Part shown: piece after piece, positions 18,608 through 29,103 of the stretch
Position numbering within the stretch: position 1 is the stretch's first letter
Layout: each line of letters opens with the position of its first letter
DNA from: Oscillatoria salina IIICB1
GTDB taxonomy: Bacteria > Cyanobacteriota > Cyanobacteriia > Cyanobacteriales > SIO1D9
Reading direction: 5' to 3'
DNA: 62,574 bases
Assembly (NCBI RefSeq): GCF_020144665.1
Contig: NZ_JAAHBQ010000027.1
Span: 1 to 62,574, forward strand
Program-made: the position numbers and the translations under genes
Notes under the pieces: model-generated
Told to the model about the DNA's origin: nothing
Databases searched by the model: none
The model's input: the letters and a program-made list of their open reading frames with translations, nothing else

Positions 18608-19645
18608 GTGGAAAATACCCTTGGTTTAGAAATTATTGAGGTAGTCGAACAAGCAGCGATCGCCTCTGCGAAGTGGATGGGTAAAGGCGAAAAGAACACC
18701 GCCGACCAAGTAGCAGTGGAAGCAATGCGCGAACGCATGAATAAAATATATATGCGGGGTCGAATCGTGATCGGGGAAGGTGAACGAGATGACGCACCAA
18801 TGCTTTATATTGGCGAAGAAGTCGGCATCTGTACTCGCGATGATGCTAAAACCTACTGTAACCCAGATGAATTGGTAGAAATTGACATTGCCGTCGATCC
18901 TTGTGAAGGTACAAACTTGGTTGCTTATGGACAACCAGGTTCAATGGCAGTATTAGCAATTTCCGAGAAAGGCGGTTTATTTGCTGCACCAGATTTCTAC
19001 ATGAAAAAATTGGCTGCACCACCTGCGGCTAACGGTCATGTCGATATTAATAAATCTGCCACAGAAAACCTAAAAATCCTTTCTGAGTGTTTAGATCGCT
19101 CGGTTGAGGAATTAGTAGTAGTGGTGATGGATCGTTCTCGGCATAAAGAATTAATTCAAGAAATTCGTAATGCAGGAGCGAGAGTAAGATTAATTAGCGA
19201 TGGTGACGTTTCGGCGGCAATTTCTTGTGCTTTTGCGGGAACTAATATTCACGCTTTAATGGGAATTGGTGCTGCACCAGAGGGAGTAATTTCCGCCGCC
19301 GCAATGCGTTGCTTGGGGGGTCACTTCCAAGGACAATTAATTTACGATCCCGAAGTGGTGAAAACAGGTTTAATTGGTGAAAGCAAAGAAGGCAATATTG
19401 CTCGACTGCAAGAAATGGGTATTGAAAATCCCGATAAGGTTTACAATGCAGAAGAGTTAGCCAGTGGAGAAACAGTCTTGTTTGCTGCTTGCGGTATTAC
19501 TCCGGGAACTTTGATGGCAGGCGTGCGCTTTTTCCACGGCGGTGCAAGGACACAAAGTTTGGTAATTTCTTCTCAGTCGAAAACTGCTCGGTTTGTAGAT
19601 ACGGTACATATGTTCGAGCAACCCAGAACAATCCAACTCAAATAA
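18608..19645 (+). CDS. glpX: class II fructose-1,6-/sedoheptulose-1,7-bisphosphatase
   Basis: The 345-residue product begins [17 protein letters not shown], as cyanobacterial GlpX-type dual FBP/SBPases do. It has the metal/substrate segment [12 protein letters not shown] near 59, [16 protein letters not shown] near 99 and [17 protein letters not shown] near 225. It dephosphorylates fructose-1,6- and sedoheptulose-1,7-bisphosphate in the Calvin cycle and is usually redox and AMP controlled. The start is GTG. The upstream gap 18342-18607 is AT-rich, and I see no other gene in it. Confidence 0.93.
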   Translation: MENTLGLEIIEVVEQAAIASAKWMGKGEKNTADQVAVEAMRERMNKIYMRGRIVIGEGERDDAPMLYIGEEVGICTRDDAKTYCNPDELVEIDIAVDPCEGTNLVAYGQPGSMAVLAISEKGGLFAAPDFYMKKLAAPPAANGHVDINKSATENLKILSECLDRSVEELVVVVMDRSRHKELIQEIRNAGARVRLISDGDVSAAISCAFAGTNIHALMGIGAAPEGVISAAAMRCLGGHFQGQLIYDPEVVKTGLIGESKEGNIARLQEMGIENPDKVYNAEELASGETVLFAACGITPGTLMAGVRFFHGGARTQSLVISSQSKTARFVDTVHMFEQPRTIQLK

Positions 19646-19736
19646 GAAATAACATTTTCGGAGTAAGATTCATCGTGATGGCGATCTAATCTACTTTGGT
19701 GGGAATGGGTTGTTAAGCTAAGAACGAGGATGACTA

Positions 19737-19784
19737 GGCGCTGGGGCTGAGGTAATGGTCAAACGCTAACTTTTGCCCAGCGCC
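19737..19784 (+). terminator. GGCGCTGGG inverted repeat after glpX
   Basis: GGCGCTGGG (19737-19745) pairs perfectly with CCCAGCGCC (19776-19784) around a 30-base loop, about 90 bases past the glpX stop. A run of eight T residues begins about 17 bases later. It may be a terminator or a small structured 3' element. No gene is seen in the 303-base gap. Confidence 0.45.
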
Positions 19785-19948
19785 GACAAGCAAAAGACAA
19801 ACTTTTTTTTCAAAGACTTTATTGACGCTAAAAAATTAAGTATAAATTACCAAAATTAGAGAAACTACAATCTGCTATTTTTGGGGTTGTGGTAAAGAAA
19901 ACAGCAAACGAGAACTTCAAGCGACAACGAAAAAAAGTGGGAGAACAA

Positions 19949-21235
19949 ATGAATATTGTAGTTATCGGTCTTTCACACAAAACAGCACCAGTAGAAATCA
20001 GAGAAAAACTAAGTATAACTGAGACGAAAATCGAAGCCGCGATCGCGCAGATGAAAAGCTATCCTCATATTGAGGAAGTAGCGATTCTCAGCACTTGCAA
20101 TCGTTTGGAAATTTATGCGGTTGTGAGCGATACTGAGTCAGGAGTGCGAGAAATTTGTCAATTTTTATGCGAATCTGGCAAAATTTGCTTGCATCATTTG
20201 CGCCGACATTTATACATTTTGCTCCACCAAGATGCTTTGCGGCATTTAATGCGCGTAGCTGCTGGTTTAGAAAGTATGGTGCTAGGGGAAGGACAAATTT
20301 TAGCCCAGGTGAAAACGACGCACAAATTAGCACAAAAACATCAAGGAATTGGTAGATTGCTCGATCGCTTATTTAAGCAAGCAATTTCGGCGGGTAAGCG
20401 AGTGCGTAGCGAAACCAGTATTGGGACTGGTGCGGTGTCAATTTCTTCGGCTGCGGTAGAATTAGCCCAAATGAAGGTGCAAAATTTAGCCGCAGTGCGA
20501 GTTACAATTATTGGTGCGGGAAAAATGTCTCGCTTGCTCGTACAGCATTTGTTAGCAAAAGGTGCTGCAACAATTTCGATTGTCAATCGCTCTTCAAAAC
20601 GTGCTGAAGAATTAGCGAGAAAATTCCCAGATACAGAAATCCAAATTTATCCCCTTTCGGAAATGATGCAGGCGATCGCGGCAGCAGATTTAGTCTTTAC
20701 TAGCACTGGTGCAACTGAACCTATTTTAGACCGCGCTAAACTAGAAATGAATCTCGCGCCGCACCAAAATTTAATGCTGTTTGATATTTCTGTGCCGCGT
20801 AACATTGCGGCTGATGTGGCTGAGTTAGAAAATATCCAAGCTTATAATGTTGACGATCTCAAAGAAGTAGTCGCGCAAAATAAAGAAACTCGTCGCAAAA
20901 TGGCGCAAGAAGCGGAAGTATTGTTGGAAGAAGAAATAGCTTCTTTTGAAGTTTGGTGTCGCTCCCTTGAAACAGTCCCGACGATTAGCTGTTTGCGGGA
21001 AAAAGTGGAAACTATTCGCGCTCAAGAGTTAGAAAAAGCTTTATCTCGTCTGGGTACGGAATTTGCTGAAAAACATCAGGAAACAATCGAAGCTTTAACT
21101 AGAGGTATTGTGAACAAAATTCTTCACGAGCCTATGGTACAACTGCGATCGCAACAAGATATCGAAGCTCGTCGTCTCGCGCTTCAATCTTTACAAATGT
21201 TGTTTAACCTAGAGATAGAAGAGCAGTTTAGTTAA
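19949..21235 (+). CDS. hemA: glutamyl-tRNA reductase
   Basis: The 428-residue product begins [21 protein letters not shown]. It has the catalytic cysteine C50 in STCNRLEIY, the NADPH-binding region with [10 protein letters not shown], and a C-terminal dimerisation helix region. It reduces Glu-tRNA to glutamate-1-semialdehyde, the first committed step of tetrapyrrole (heme, chlorophyll, bilin) synthesis. The ATG at 19949 has GGGAG 6-10 bases upstream and matches the family N-terminus. A GTG 60 bases earlier would add a poorly conserved lysine-rich extension. Confidence 0.95.
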   Translation: MNIVVIGLSHKTAPVEIREKLSITETKIEAAIAQMKSYPHIEEVAILSTCNRLEIYAVVSDTESGVREICQFLCESGKICLHHLRRHLYILLHQDALRHLMRVAAGLESMVLGEGQILAQVKTTHKLAQKHQGIGRLLDRLFKQAISAGKRVRSETSIGTGAVSISSAAVELAQMKVQNLAAVRVTIIGAGKMSRLLVQHLLAKGAATISIVNRSSKRAEELARKFPDTEIQIYPLSEMMQAIAAADLVFTSTGATEPILDRAKLEMNLAPHQNLMLFDISVPRNIAADVAELENIQAYNVDDLKEVVAQNKETRRKMAQEAEVLLEEEIASFEVWCRSLETVPTISCLREKVETIRAQELEKALSRLGTEFAEKHQETIEALTRGIVNKILHEPMVQLRSQQDIEARRLALQSLQMLFNLEIEEQFS

Positions 21236-21240
21236 AGTAA

Positions 21241-21378
21241 TTGGCGATTGGCGATTGACGATCGGTGACTGAGGATTGGCGATTAGGGATTGGGAACTGG
21301 TAGATGCGGCTACGTGCTAACTGATTACTACCAATTACCTAATACCAATCGTCAATTGGTAAATACTAATACTCGATC
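21241..21378. repeat. intergenic GGCGATT repeats and GCGGCTACGTGCTAACTG element
   Basis: The gap starts with several copies of TTGGCGATT and its variants. It then has GATGCGGCTACGTGCTAACTG near 21304-21324, which is shared with the inverted repeats at 42.6 and 44.1 kb, and ends with CCAATTACC-type repeats close to the next ATG. It is non-coding repeat sequence. Confidence 0.65.
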
Positions 21379-24375
21379 ATGGAACTATCTAAAAACCCTT
21401 TAAGTAAATTATTTCGCCTTATTGTTGTCTTTTTAGGCGTGTATTTAGTTTACGATCTTGCCTCACACTTATTGGTAGAAGTGCTGTGGTTTTTAGAAGT
21501 TCAACATTTACCAGTTTTCTTGAAACGCTTTCAAACTCAGCTTGTAGTCTGGGTAATTGTTGGCGGTATTAGTGGGTTTTATTTACTAGGAAATATTCTT
21601 TTAGCAAGGCGGAATAAGTATTTTCAACCCCAAAAAATTAATCGAGAAGTAAAAGCAAATTTGGTTTTATCCGAGCGATTAATAAATGAGGAAGAAAGAG
21701 GAAATTATCAAGGCAGGATGAATTTAATCCTGCTGTTGCCTTTAGTCGTAGGAATATCGATTTTAATTGCTTTAATGCTACTGCATTTGAGTAAAGAAGC
21801 CGTAGTTTTTTGGCAACCAGATTTAACTTTACCTAGCGTTACGCCCTTGCTACCTGAACCTTTTGAACTTGCTCAAGCACCCCAACTTTGGCAGCAATTG
21901 TCGGAGCATATTTGGCAAGTTGGGTTCTTAGTAGTAGCGGTAATTTTACTGTTAATAAATACTGAGTTTTGGTTGGGCGCGATCGCTGTAGGCTTTAGCT
22001 TGCTCTTTGGTTTAATTTTATCAGGTAATTGGGCGAAAATTCTCTTATTCTTTAATCCTACTATATTTAATGAAAAAGATCCAGTATTTGGACTAGATAT
22101 TAGTTTTGAAGTTTTTCGTTTACCTTTTTGGCAACTCGCAGATTTTTGGCTAGGGGCAATGTTTTTATCTGCTTTCCTAGCTGTGTTATTAATTTATATT
22201 TTATCAGCAAATAGTATTTCCGAAGGCAAATTTCCTGGCTTTAATCGTCCTCAACTGAGGCATTTATATGCTTTAGGGAGTACAGTAATGCTGGCACAAG
22301 CTTTGCGTCATTGGCTATCTAGATATGAGTTACTTTATTCGAGGCGTGGTGTAAATTATGGAGCAAGTTTTACAGATATTAACGTTCAGTTACCTGTAGA
22401 AACAACCTTTACCGTAATTTGTGGCGCGATCGCCTTTTGGTTGCTATTTCGGGCGATCGTGTCCTTTCGGATTAAAAGAACTACTTTAGTGCCATTATAT
22501 GCTCTAGGATTTTACGCGATCGCGGCGGTACTTTTCTGTTTTCTCTTACCTGCTGCTATCCAACGTTTAGAAGTTCAACCTAACGAATTAGAATTAGAAA
22601 GACCTTACATCGAACGTAGCATTACTTTTACCCGAGCAGCATTTGCTCTGAACGATATTGAAGCAAAAACCTTCGATCCCAGAGGTCAACTTAGTGCGGC
22701 TGATATCGAAGAAAATGAATTAACTATTGAAAATATTCGTCTTTGGGATACTCGTCCTCTGCTACAAACTAATCGTCAATTACAACGAATTCGACTTTAT
22801 TATGAATTTCCCGATGCGGATATCGATCGCTATCGAATTCAAAGAGAATCGCGTACCCAACCAGACATAATTGAAAGTGAAAAACAACAAGTAATTATTG
22901 CAGCTCGCGAACTCAATTATGCGGCGGTTCCCCAAGAAGCCCAAACCTGGATTAATAAACATCTAATTTATACTCATGGTTATGGTTTTACCCTAAGTCC
23001 CGTCAACCAAGTAGGTGAAGGAGGACTACCAGATTATTTTGTTAAAGATATTGGTACAGGTGCAGATGAAGGTGAAGAAGGAATTCTCAACACATCTAGC
23101 GATTTAATTCGCCGCAGTATTCCAATTGGCAAACCCCGCATTTATTATGGAGAACTAACTAATACTTATGTGATGACTTCAACAAAAGTTAAAGAGTTTG
23201 ATTTTCCTAGCGGCGAGGATAACGTTTATAATACCTACGATGGCACTGGCGGGATCGAGATTGGTAGTATTTGGCGGAGGTTGATATTTGCGGAATATCT
23301 CAAAGACTGGCGAATGTTATTTACCGACAACTTTACATCTCAAACTCGGTTGTTATTTCGCCGCAATATTAATGAGAGAGTGCGTGCGATCGCGCCTTTT
23401 CTCCGTTACGATCGCGATCCTTATTTAGTCACTGCTAAAACTGGTGACGATAATTATTGGATACCCCCTAATTATCTTTACTGGATTATTGATGCTTATA
23501 CCACTTCTAACTATTATCCCTACTCCGATCCCGGTAAAAATGAATTTAACTACATCCGTAATTCGGTAAAAATAGTTATCGATGCTTACGATGGCGATAT
23601 TGACTTTTATGTCGCCGATCCTGACGATCCAATTATTAATACTTGGAGCAAAATTTTTCCCAATACCTTTAAACCATTAACGGAAATGCCTGTAACTTTG
23701 CTCCGACATATCCGCTATCCACTGGATTTATTTAGCGTTCAATCCGAGCGATTACTAATTTACCACATGAGAGATCCCCAAGTATTTTATAACCGCGAAG
23801 ACCAGTGGCAAATTCCTGAAGAAATTTATGGTACTGAATCTCAACCAATAGAACCTTACTACTTAATCATGAAACTTCCGACGGAAACCTCCGAAGAATT
23901 TATTTTGCTTCACCCTTATACTCCCACCCAGCGCAATAATTTAATTGCTTGGTTAGCTGGGCGATCGGATGGGGAAAATTACGGTAAGCTATTACTCTAT
24001 CAGTTTCCGAAGCAAAAACTGGTTTACGGTCCCGAACAGATTGAGGCTTTAATTAATCAAGATCCAGTGATTTCTCAACGTATTTCTCTCTGGAATCGCC
24101 AAGGATCGCGGGCAATTCAAGGTAATCTATTGGTAATTCCGATCGAACAATCTTTGCTCTATGTGGAACCTCTCTACCTAGAAGCAGAAGAAAATAGTCT
24201 GCCAACTTTGGTAAGAGTAATCGTGGTTTACGAAAATCGCATTATCATGGCAGAAACCTTAGAAGAAGCATTAGAAGGGATTTTTGCTCCTCAACCTTCG
24301 GAAGCTCCGACGATTATCCGCGATTTGGAGGGTATCGCTCCGACTGTGGAGGAACAAGAAGGGATTGGGGATTAG
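21379..24375 (+). CDS. UPF0182 (COG1615) family membrane protein
   Basis: The 998-residue product has about seven hydrophobic helices in the first 400 residues. A large soluble region follows, rich in Tyr and Asp (YPYSDPGKNEFNYIRNSVK near 710), with an acidic C-terminus. This layout and length match the UPF0182 family found in cyanobacteria and actinobacteria. The function is unknown. The soluble part probably faces the periplasm or outside. The ATG lies just after a repeat tract, with no clear Shine-Dalgarno sequence. Confidence 0.85.
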   Translation: MELSKNPLSKLFRLIVVFLGVYLVYDLASHLLVEVLWFLEVQHLPVFLKRFQTQLVVWVIVGGISGFYLLGNILLARRNKYFQPQKINREVKANLVLSERLINEEERGNYQGRMNLILLLPLVVGISILIALMLLHLSKEAVVFWQPDLTLPSVTPLLPEPFELAQAPQLWQQLSEHIWQVGFLVVAVILLLINTEFWLGAIAVGFSLLFGLILSGNWAKILLFFNPTIFNEKDPVFGLDISFEVFRLPFWQLADFWLGAMFLSAFLAVLLIYILSANSISEGKFPGFNRPQLRHLYALGSTVMLAQALRHWLSRYELLYSRRGVNYGASFTDINVQLPVETTFTVICGAIAFWLLFRAIVSFRIKRTTLVPLYALGFYAIAAVLFCFLLPAAIQRLEVQPNELELERPYIERSITFTRAAFALNDIEAKTFDPRGQLSAADIEENELTIENIRLWDTRPLLQTNRQLQRIRLYYEFPDADIDRYRIQRESRTQPDIIESEKQQVIIAARELNYAAVPQEAQTWINKHLIYTHGYGFTLSPVNQVGEGGLPDYFVKDIGTGADEGEEGILNTSSDLIRRSIPIGKPRIYYGELTNTYVMTSTKVKEFDFPSGEDNVYNTYDGTGGIEIGSIWRRLIFAEYLKDWRMLFTDNFTSQTRLLFRRNINERVRAIAPFLRYDRDPYLVTAKTGDDNYWIPPNYLYWIIDAYTTSNYYPYSDPGKNEFNYIRNSVKIVIDAYDGDIDFYVADPDDPIINTWSKIFPNTFKPLTEMPVTLLRHIRYPLDLFSVQSERLLIYHMRDPQVFYNREDQWQIPEEIYGTESQPIEPYYLIMKLPTETSEEFILLHPYTPTQRNNLIAWLAGRSDGENYGKLLLYQFPKQKLVYGPEQIEALINQDPVISQRISLWNRQGSRAIQGNLLVIPIEQSLLYVEPLYLEAEENSLPTLVRVIVVYENRIIMAETLEEALEGIFAPQPSEAPTIIRDLEGIAPTVEEQEGIGD

Positions 24376-24662
24376 CAGTTAGCAGTGAACAGTGACCAGT
24401 TATCAGTAGAAATTGGAGACAAGGAAGAGGGGGGAGAGGGGGAGGAGGGGGAAGATAAGCGGTTCGCCATTTAAACCAAAATATCAGCAATTGCGAAACG
24501 GTTGTAACGATCCGATCTTGGTCGCTACCCATATCCAATTTAAATGCCTGTTAGCTTAAACTATAAACTGCTAACTGGTAACTGCTAACTGCTAACTGGT
24601 CACTGATAACTGCTAATCCCCAGTCCCCAGTCCCCAATAATTTATATTTTGAAAAATTTACA
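24376..24662. repeat. intergenic dispersed repeat with CCCCAGT heptamers
   Basis: The first third has AGTGACCAGTTATCAGTAGAAA, TTGGAGACAAGGAAGAGG and GAAGATAAG. This is the same order of blocks as the repeat at 43.97-44.05 kb, but with a different right half. The last part has two CCCCAGT and one CCCCAAT heptamer near 24617-24637, a short tandemly repeated repetitive (STRR) type sequence. No gene is seen. Confidence 0.65.
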
Positions 24663-26885
24663 GTGAAATTACCATTTAATCGCGTAACTCCTCCAAATTC
24701 ACCGGAACCTAATTCAGCAAAATCTGGTTTAGGTACATTCGGGGGTGTTTATACGCCTTCGATTCTGACTATCCTGGGCGTCATTATGTATTTGCGCTTT
24801 GGTTGGGTAGTGGGTAATGTGGGCTTGCTGGGAACGCTAATTATTGTTACGCTCTCAACTTCAATAACTTTATTAACAGCTTTGTCGATTTGTGCGATCG
24901 CTACCGATCGCGTGGTGCGGGCTGGTGGGGCGTATTATATGATTTCTCGCTCTTTGGGGATTGAAACTGGGGGAGCGGTGGGAATTCCGCTTTACTTCGC
25001 TCAGGCGCTATCAGTGGCGCTGTATACGATTGGTTTTGCTGAAAGTGTGGTGCAGGCGTTTCCCCAACTAAATCAGTTGTATGTAGCGCTGATCGTGACA
25101 ATTTCGGTGGCAATTTTAGCGCTAACTTCAGCCAGTATTGCGATTCGCGCTCAATATTTCATCATGGCAGCGATCGCCTTATCGCTCATTTCCTTTGCTT
25201 TTGGACATCCTCTGGAAAACACTAATATCGAAATGTGGGGCGCACCAGAACGTCTCAGCGAACCATTTTGGACTGTGTTTGCAGTGTTTTTCCCGGCGGT
25301 AACGGGGATTATGGCTGGGGTGAATATGTCGGGCGATTTGCGCGATCCAATCCGGGCGATTCCGACGGGAACTTTAGCCGCAGTGGGGACGGGATACTTG
25401 ATTTATATGTTACTGCCGATTTTACTGGCAATGCGGGCGGATGCGACTACACTGATCGCCGAACCTTTGATCATGAGAGAAATTGCTTTCTGGGGTCCGG
25501 CAATTTTATTAGGAGTTTGGGGAGCAACCTTAAGTAGTGCGATCGGGAGTATTTTAGGCGCACCGCGAGTGTTACAAGCTTTAGCTAGAGATGGAGTTTT
25601 GCCGAGGTGGATGAGCTTTTTAGGACAAGGTAGCGGGCGAGATGACGAACCGAGAATCGGTACCGCCGTGACGCTAGCAGTAGCGATCGCGGCTGTGTAT
25701 ATCGGTGACTTAAATTTAATCGCTCCGGTGCTGACAATGTTCTTTCTTACTACCTATTTAGTTTTAAATGTCTCCGCAGGTGTAGAAGGTTTCCTGCAAA
25801 GTCCTTCTTTTCGCCCCACATTCCGCGTTCATTGGTCCTTATCTTTACTAGGGGCGCTGGGTTGTATTGCGGTGATGTTTTTAATTAATCCCGTGGCTAC
25901 TGTCGTCGCCGCAATTATCGTTCTCGCTATTTATTTTTGGTTACAACAGCGAGAATTAATTACTACTTGGGGAGACGTGCGACGAGGAATTTGGATGTCA
26001 GTAATTAGTGAAGGAATTCATCAAATCGATCACGCTGACGATACGAAAAACTGGCGACCTCATATTCTCGTACTTTCCGGCGCACCAACCAAGCGTTGGT
26101 CATTAATCGAACTAGCTGATGCTTTTAGTCACAACCGAGGTTTAATTACCGTTTCGAGCGTTTTACCCAGTGGTTCCCGCAACGTCGCCCAACAAACCAA
26201 ATCCGAACAAACGATCCGAGATTACCTCGAACGTCGCGGAGTCAAGGCTTTAGTTCGTTTAGTCACCGCTTCCGATCCTTTTGACGGAGCGCGAAAATTA
26301 GTCGAAACTTACGGTTTAGGTTCCTTAGTTCCCAATACGATTTTATTAGGAGATAGTGAAGAACCATCGCGGCGCGATCGCTACTGCGAAACGATCGCCC
26401 AAATTCACCAAGCTAAACGCAATATCGTTATTCTCCGAGAAAATCCCGAACGCGGTTTTGGCTTACGTCGTCGTATTGATGTTTGGTGGGGCGGAATCCA
26501 AGCCAACGGCGGTTTAATGTTACTTCTGGCTTACTTATTGCGTACCGATATCGACTGGCGCAATGCCGGAATTTATCTCAAATTAGTCGTTGCTGACGAA
26601 ACTGCGGCAGCAGCAGCAAGAGCAAATCTCGATCGCCTCGTGAAACAAGTCCGCATCAAAGCAATTCCCCAAGTAATTGTCGCTGGATCTCGTTCCTTCG
26701 AGGAAATCTTACATTCTTCATCGGAAAACGCCGATTTAATTTTCTTAGGAATGGCTGCACCTCACGAAAATTACACCGAATATTATGAAAGTTTACAAGC
26801 AAAAGCTGCCGACTTACCAACGACAATTTTCGTTCTTGCCGCCCCTGGCTTTGCTTTTGAAGAAGTTCTCAGCGATAGCGTTTAA
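24663..26885 (+). CDS. SLC12/cation-chloride-cotransporter-like APC transporter
   Basis: The 740-residue product has about 12 membrane helices in residues 27-430. They start with the family signature GTFGGVYTPSILTILGVIMYLRFGWVVG. A soluble C-terminal domain (about 445-735) follows, with HILVLSGAPTKRWSLIELAD and a universal-stress-like part. It resembles bacterial homologues of Na-K-Cl cotransporters in the amino acid-polyamine-organocation superfamily. The transported substrate cannot be fixed from the sequence. The start is GTG; the next in-frame ATG lies inside the first helix. It converges on a response regulator gene. Confidence 0.85.
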   Translation: MKLPFNRVTPPNSPEPNSAKSGLGTFGGVYTPSILTILGVIMYLRFGWVVGNVGLLGTLIIVTLSTSITLLTALSICAIATDRVVRAGGAYYMISRSLGIETGGAVGIPLYFAQALSVALYTIGFAESVVQAFPQLNQLYVALIVTISVAILALTSASIAIRAQYFIMAAIALSLISFAFGHPLENTNIEMWGAPERLSEPFWTVFAVFFPAVTGIMAGVNMSGDLRDPIRAIPTGTLAAVGTGYLIYMLLPILLAMRADATTLIAEPLIMREIAFWGPAILLGVWGATLSSAIGSILGAPRVLQALARDGVLPRWMSFLGQGSGRDDEPRIGTAVTLAVAIAAVYIGDLNLIAPVLTMFFLTTYLVLNVSAGVEGFLQSPSFRPTFRVHWSLSLLGALGCIAVMFLINPVATVVAAIIVLAIYFWLQQRELITTWGDVRRGIWMSVISEGIHQIDHADDTKNWRPHILVLSGAPTKRWSLIELADAFSHNRGLITVSSVLPSGSRNVAQQTKSEQTIRDYLERRGVKALVRLVTASDPFDGARKLVETYGLGSLVPNTILLGDSEEPSRRDRYCETIAQIHQAKRNIVILRENPERGFGLRRRIDVWWGGIQANGGLMLLLAYLLRTDIDWRNAGIYLKLVVADETAAAAARANLDRLVKQVRIKAIPQVIVAGSRSFEEILHSSSENADLIFLGMAAPHENYTEYYESLQAKAADLPTTIFVLAAPGFAFEEVLSDSV

Positions 26886-26965
26886 CTAGCGTGGAGTTTA
26901 GAGATAGTTTTCTTTTTGGTATTATCCAAGTGAACCTTATTTTCGGGCTTTATTGATGTCGTCGC

Positions 26966-27739
26966 CTATCCCACATCGACAGAAACCCGATTTCCGTGAT
27001 GATATCCATTGGTTGCTGTCAGAGCATTACTTGGAGGAATTAGCGTTTCCCCTTTTAACACATCAGGATTGAAGCGATAACCAACATTACGCACTGTTTG
27101 AATCAAACTTGGTTGTCGAGGATCTGTTTCAATTTTTTTGCGTAGAGACAGCACGTGAGTATCAATCGTACGCGGATTATCGATCGCATTGGGCCAAGCG
27201 CGGCGTAATAATTCGCTGCGACTCAAAGGACTACCTTCGGCTTGAGCGAGAACATAAATTAAACTAAACTCTTGAGGAGTTAAATCGATAAATTCGCCTC
27301 GAAACTGAACCCGACGCTGTACCAAATCGATTTTGAGAGAGCCATAATCTAACCACAAAGGCACTGCTGTCACTCGCATTCGCCGAATTAGCGCCTCAAC
27401 TCGTGCCATAAACTCTTGCATTCCAAACGGTTTGGCGAGATAATCATCCGCACCAGCTTTTAAACCCGCAACCACATCCTTTTCCGTATTCCGGGCAGAA
27501 AGCACAAAAACTAGCGATTGTCGTTGTTGATACAACCAACGACAAAACTCGATCCCATCGCCGTCAGGCAAATCGGAGTCTACAACCACGAGAGTTGGTT
27601 GACGGCGAGAAAATTTCGTTCTCGCTTGCTCGATAGTCGCCGCTTGTTGAACCCCATAACCTGCTTGCTGCAAGTGCCAACTCAACAGCGATCGCAAATT
27701 ATGATTACCTTCGACAATTAAGATGTTTACCGAACCCAC
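26966..27739 (-). CDS. OmpR/PhoB-type response regulator with altered acidic pocket
   Basis: The 257-residue product has a receiver domain (about 5-118) with phosphoacceptor D54 in VVVDSDLPDG, S81 and K103 in LAKPF. A winged-helix DNA-binding domain (about 130-228) contains RTIDTHVLSLRKKIETD and VRNVGYRF. The N-terminal acidic motif, usually VEDD or VDDD, reads VEGN here (E10, G11), so one Mg-binding aspartate is missing. Phosphorylation may therefore be weak or absent. No histidine kinase gene is nearby. The start is GTG. I do not assign it to a named cyanobacterial regulator. Confidence 0.88.
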   Translation of the reverse strand: MGSVNILIVEGNHNLRSLLSWHLQQAGYGVQQAATIEQARTKFSRRQPTLVVVDSDLPDGDGIEFCRWLYQQRQSLVFVLSARNTEKDVVAGLKAGADDYLAKPFGMQEFMARVEALIRRMRVTAVPLWLDYGSLKIDLVQRRVQFRGEFIDLTPQEFSLIYVLAQAEGSPLSRSELLRRAWPNAIDNPRTIDTHVLSLRKKIETDPRQPSLIQTVRNVGYRFNPDVLKGETLIPPSNALTATNGYHHGNRVSVDVG

Positions 27740-28003
27740 CTTTCCCTAGCCTATTTACAACTATTGATTTCAGGCTAACAGAGCTATTGTCAAGATTTTG
27801 TAACACCTGCTACGGAGAAGAGTTCGAGGCGATTGAGGCTACTCTTTTGCCGGAGGTCAAGAGATTCCCAGTTAAAATGAACTTAATCCCGAGATAAATA
27901 TTCACGCTATTTTGAGTAAAACTGAATTATCTCAGCTTCGCCATTGCCGAGACCAACTTCAGTCAGATCGCTCAAATCGCCCTCAACAAAAGGATTTAAA
28001 ATT

Positions 28004-28255
28004 ATGCTTACTGACACAAACACGATCAGATACTACCAAAGACTTACTGATGCTTTGGTTGACTCTTGGCGTAGGGGACATCGTTTTGACGAATTGCGGC
28101 TTTATCTGGACGGCTACATTTCCGCACTCAGACATAGTAACGCGATCGAACCTTATTTGATTCATCGTTTAGAAGAGGAAGCTTTCCGTTTTTTGCGCGA
28201 TCCTTCTAATTTTGAACTGGCAATGCCCGAACCGGAAACCGACTACTATCGCTAG
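28004..28255 (+). CDS. DUF6761 family protein
   Basis: The 83-residue soluble product has IRYYQRLTDALVDSWRRGHR at the start and RLEEEAFRFLRDPSNFE near the end. I recognise a small conserved cyanobacterial family (DUF6761) of unknown role. The ATG at 28004, with AAAGGA 9-14 bases upstream, is chosen over an upstream start that would add a non-conserved extension. It converges on grxD across a bidirectional terminator. Confidence 0.78.
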   Translation: MLTDTNTIRYYQRLTDALVDSWRRGHRFDELRLYLDGYISALRHSNAIEPYLIHRLEEEAFRFLRDPSNFELAMPEPETDYYR

Positions 28256-28273
28256 TAATCATTAATTTTTGCT

Positions 28274-28308
28274 AGTCGGATGCGTTGCCAAACCAAACGC
28301 ATCCGACT
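28274..28308. terminator. bidirectional terminator, 13-bp stem
   Basis: AGTCGGATGCGTT (28274-28286) pairs perfectly with AACGCATCCGACT (28296-28308) around a 9-base loop. The stem is followed by TAATTTTT on the plus strand and TAGCAAAAATT on the minus strand. It separates the convergent DUF6761 and grxD genes and can serve both. Confidence 0.85.
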
Positions 28309-28320
28309 TAATTTTTAGTT

Positions 28321-28644
28321 CTAAGAAGCTAAAGCAACTTGAACTTTTTCTTGCAATTCGCCACTTTGATAAAGTTCGATGGCAATATCAGAACCACCGA
28401 TAAATTCACCATCAATATAAAGTTGAGGAATTGTCGGCCAGCTAGAATACTCTTTAATTCCCTGCCGAATTGCCGCGTCTTCTAACACATCAACGGTTTC
28501 GTAGGGAACTCCCAAAGTATTAAGAATTTGCACAACATTATTAGAAAAACCGCACATTGGCATCAACTTGTTGCCCTTCATGAAAACGACAATTTTGTGC
28601 TGGTTTACTAAATTTTCAATCCGTTCTTTAACTTTTGAATCCAT
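28321..28644 (-). CDS. grxD: monothiol (CGFS) glutaredoxin
   Basis: The 107-residue product has the monothiol active site C31-G-F-S, the [19 protein letters not shown] segment and the KGN segment before the active site. CGFS glutaredoxins bind a [2Fe-2S] cluster with glutathione and deliver or store iron-sulfur clusters. A BolA gene lies 55 bases upstream on the same strand. GrxD and BolA proteins form known [2Fe-2S]-bridged heterocomplexes, so the pair is functionally coherent. It starts with ATG. Confidence 0.93.
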   Translation of the reverse strand: MDSKVKERIENLVNQHKIVVFMKGNKLMPMCGFSNNVVQILNTLGVPYETVDVLEDAAIRQGIKEYSSWPTIPQLYIDGEFIGGSDIAIELYQSGELQEKVQVALAS

Positions 28645-28699
28645 AATTTTTCAGTGATAATTGTGGGTTATTTGAAGATTTTTTACTTGCTAACTTAGT

Positions 28700-28957
28700 T
28701 TAAACAACTTGACCCGCCGCTTGCCAAGCTTCAGGTGTATAAGTTTTCAAAGCTAAGGCGTGAATTTCTTCGGTTGCCATCGCCTCTTGTACCGCCGCAT
28801 AAACCATTTGGTGTTGTTTAACTTTAGTTTTTCCTGCAAATTCTCCAGACACTACTATTGCCTGAAGATGATCGCCGCCTCCTAAATCTTCTACCTTGAC
28901 TTTAGCATCAGGTAGCTGGGCTTTAATCATTGCTTCAACTTGTTCTAAGCTAACCAT
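28700..28957 (-). CDS. BolA family protein
   Basis: The 85-residue product has the BolA core: [17 protein letters not shown] followed by [13 protein letters not shown] and a conserved terminal [12 protein letters not shown]. It should act with the CGFS glutaredoxin in iron-sulfur handling or iron sensing. It starts with ATG and is followed closely by grxD, so the two are likely co-transcribed. Confidence 0.9.
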   Translation of the reverse strand: MVSLEQVEAMIKAQLPDAKVKVEDLGGGDHLQAIVVSGEFAGKTKVKQHQMVYAAVQEAMATEEIHALALKTYTPEAWQAAGQVV

Positions 28958-29103
28958 TGAAACTCCCGCGAGATCGTTACTTGATTAATAAAATAATAGT
29001 GGCGCTTCCCTACTGCCAAGCAAAATCTTACTTGCTCCGGTTTTGCGCCTACAGTCTTTATTTTACCGAAAGATTATCTCGATTTTACCGTCAATGCTCA
29101 ACT

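Noticed and set aside
19889-19948. GTG start adding 20 residues to HemA
   Set aside because: The ATG at 19949 has a good ribosome site and the conserved [14 protein letters not shown] start.
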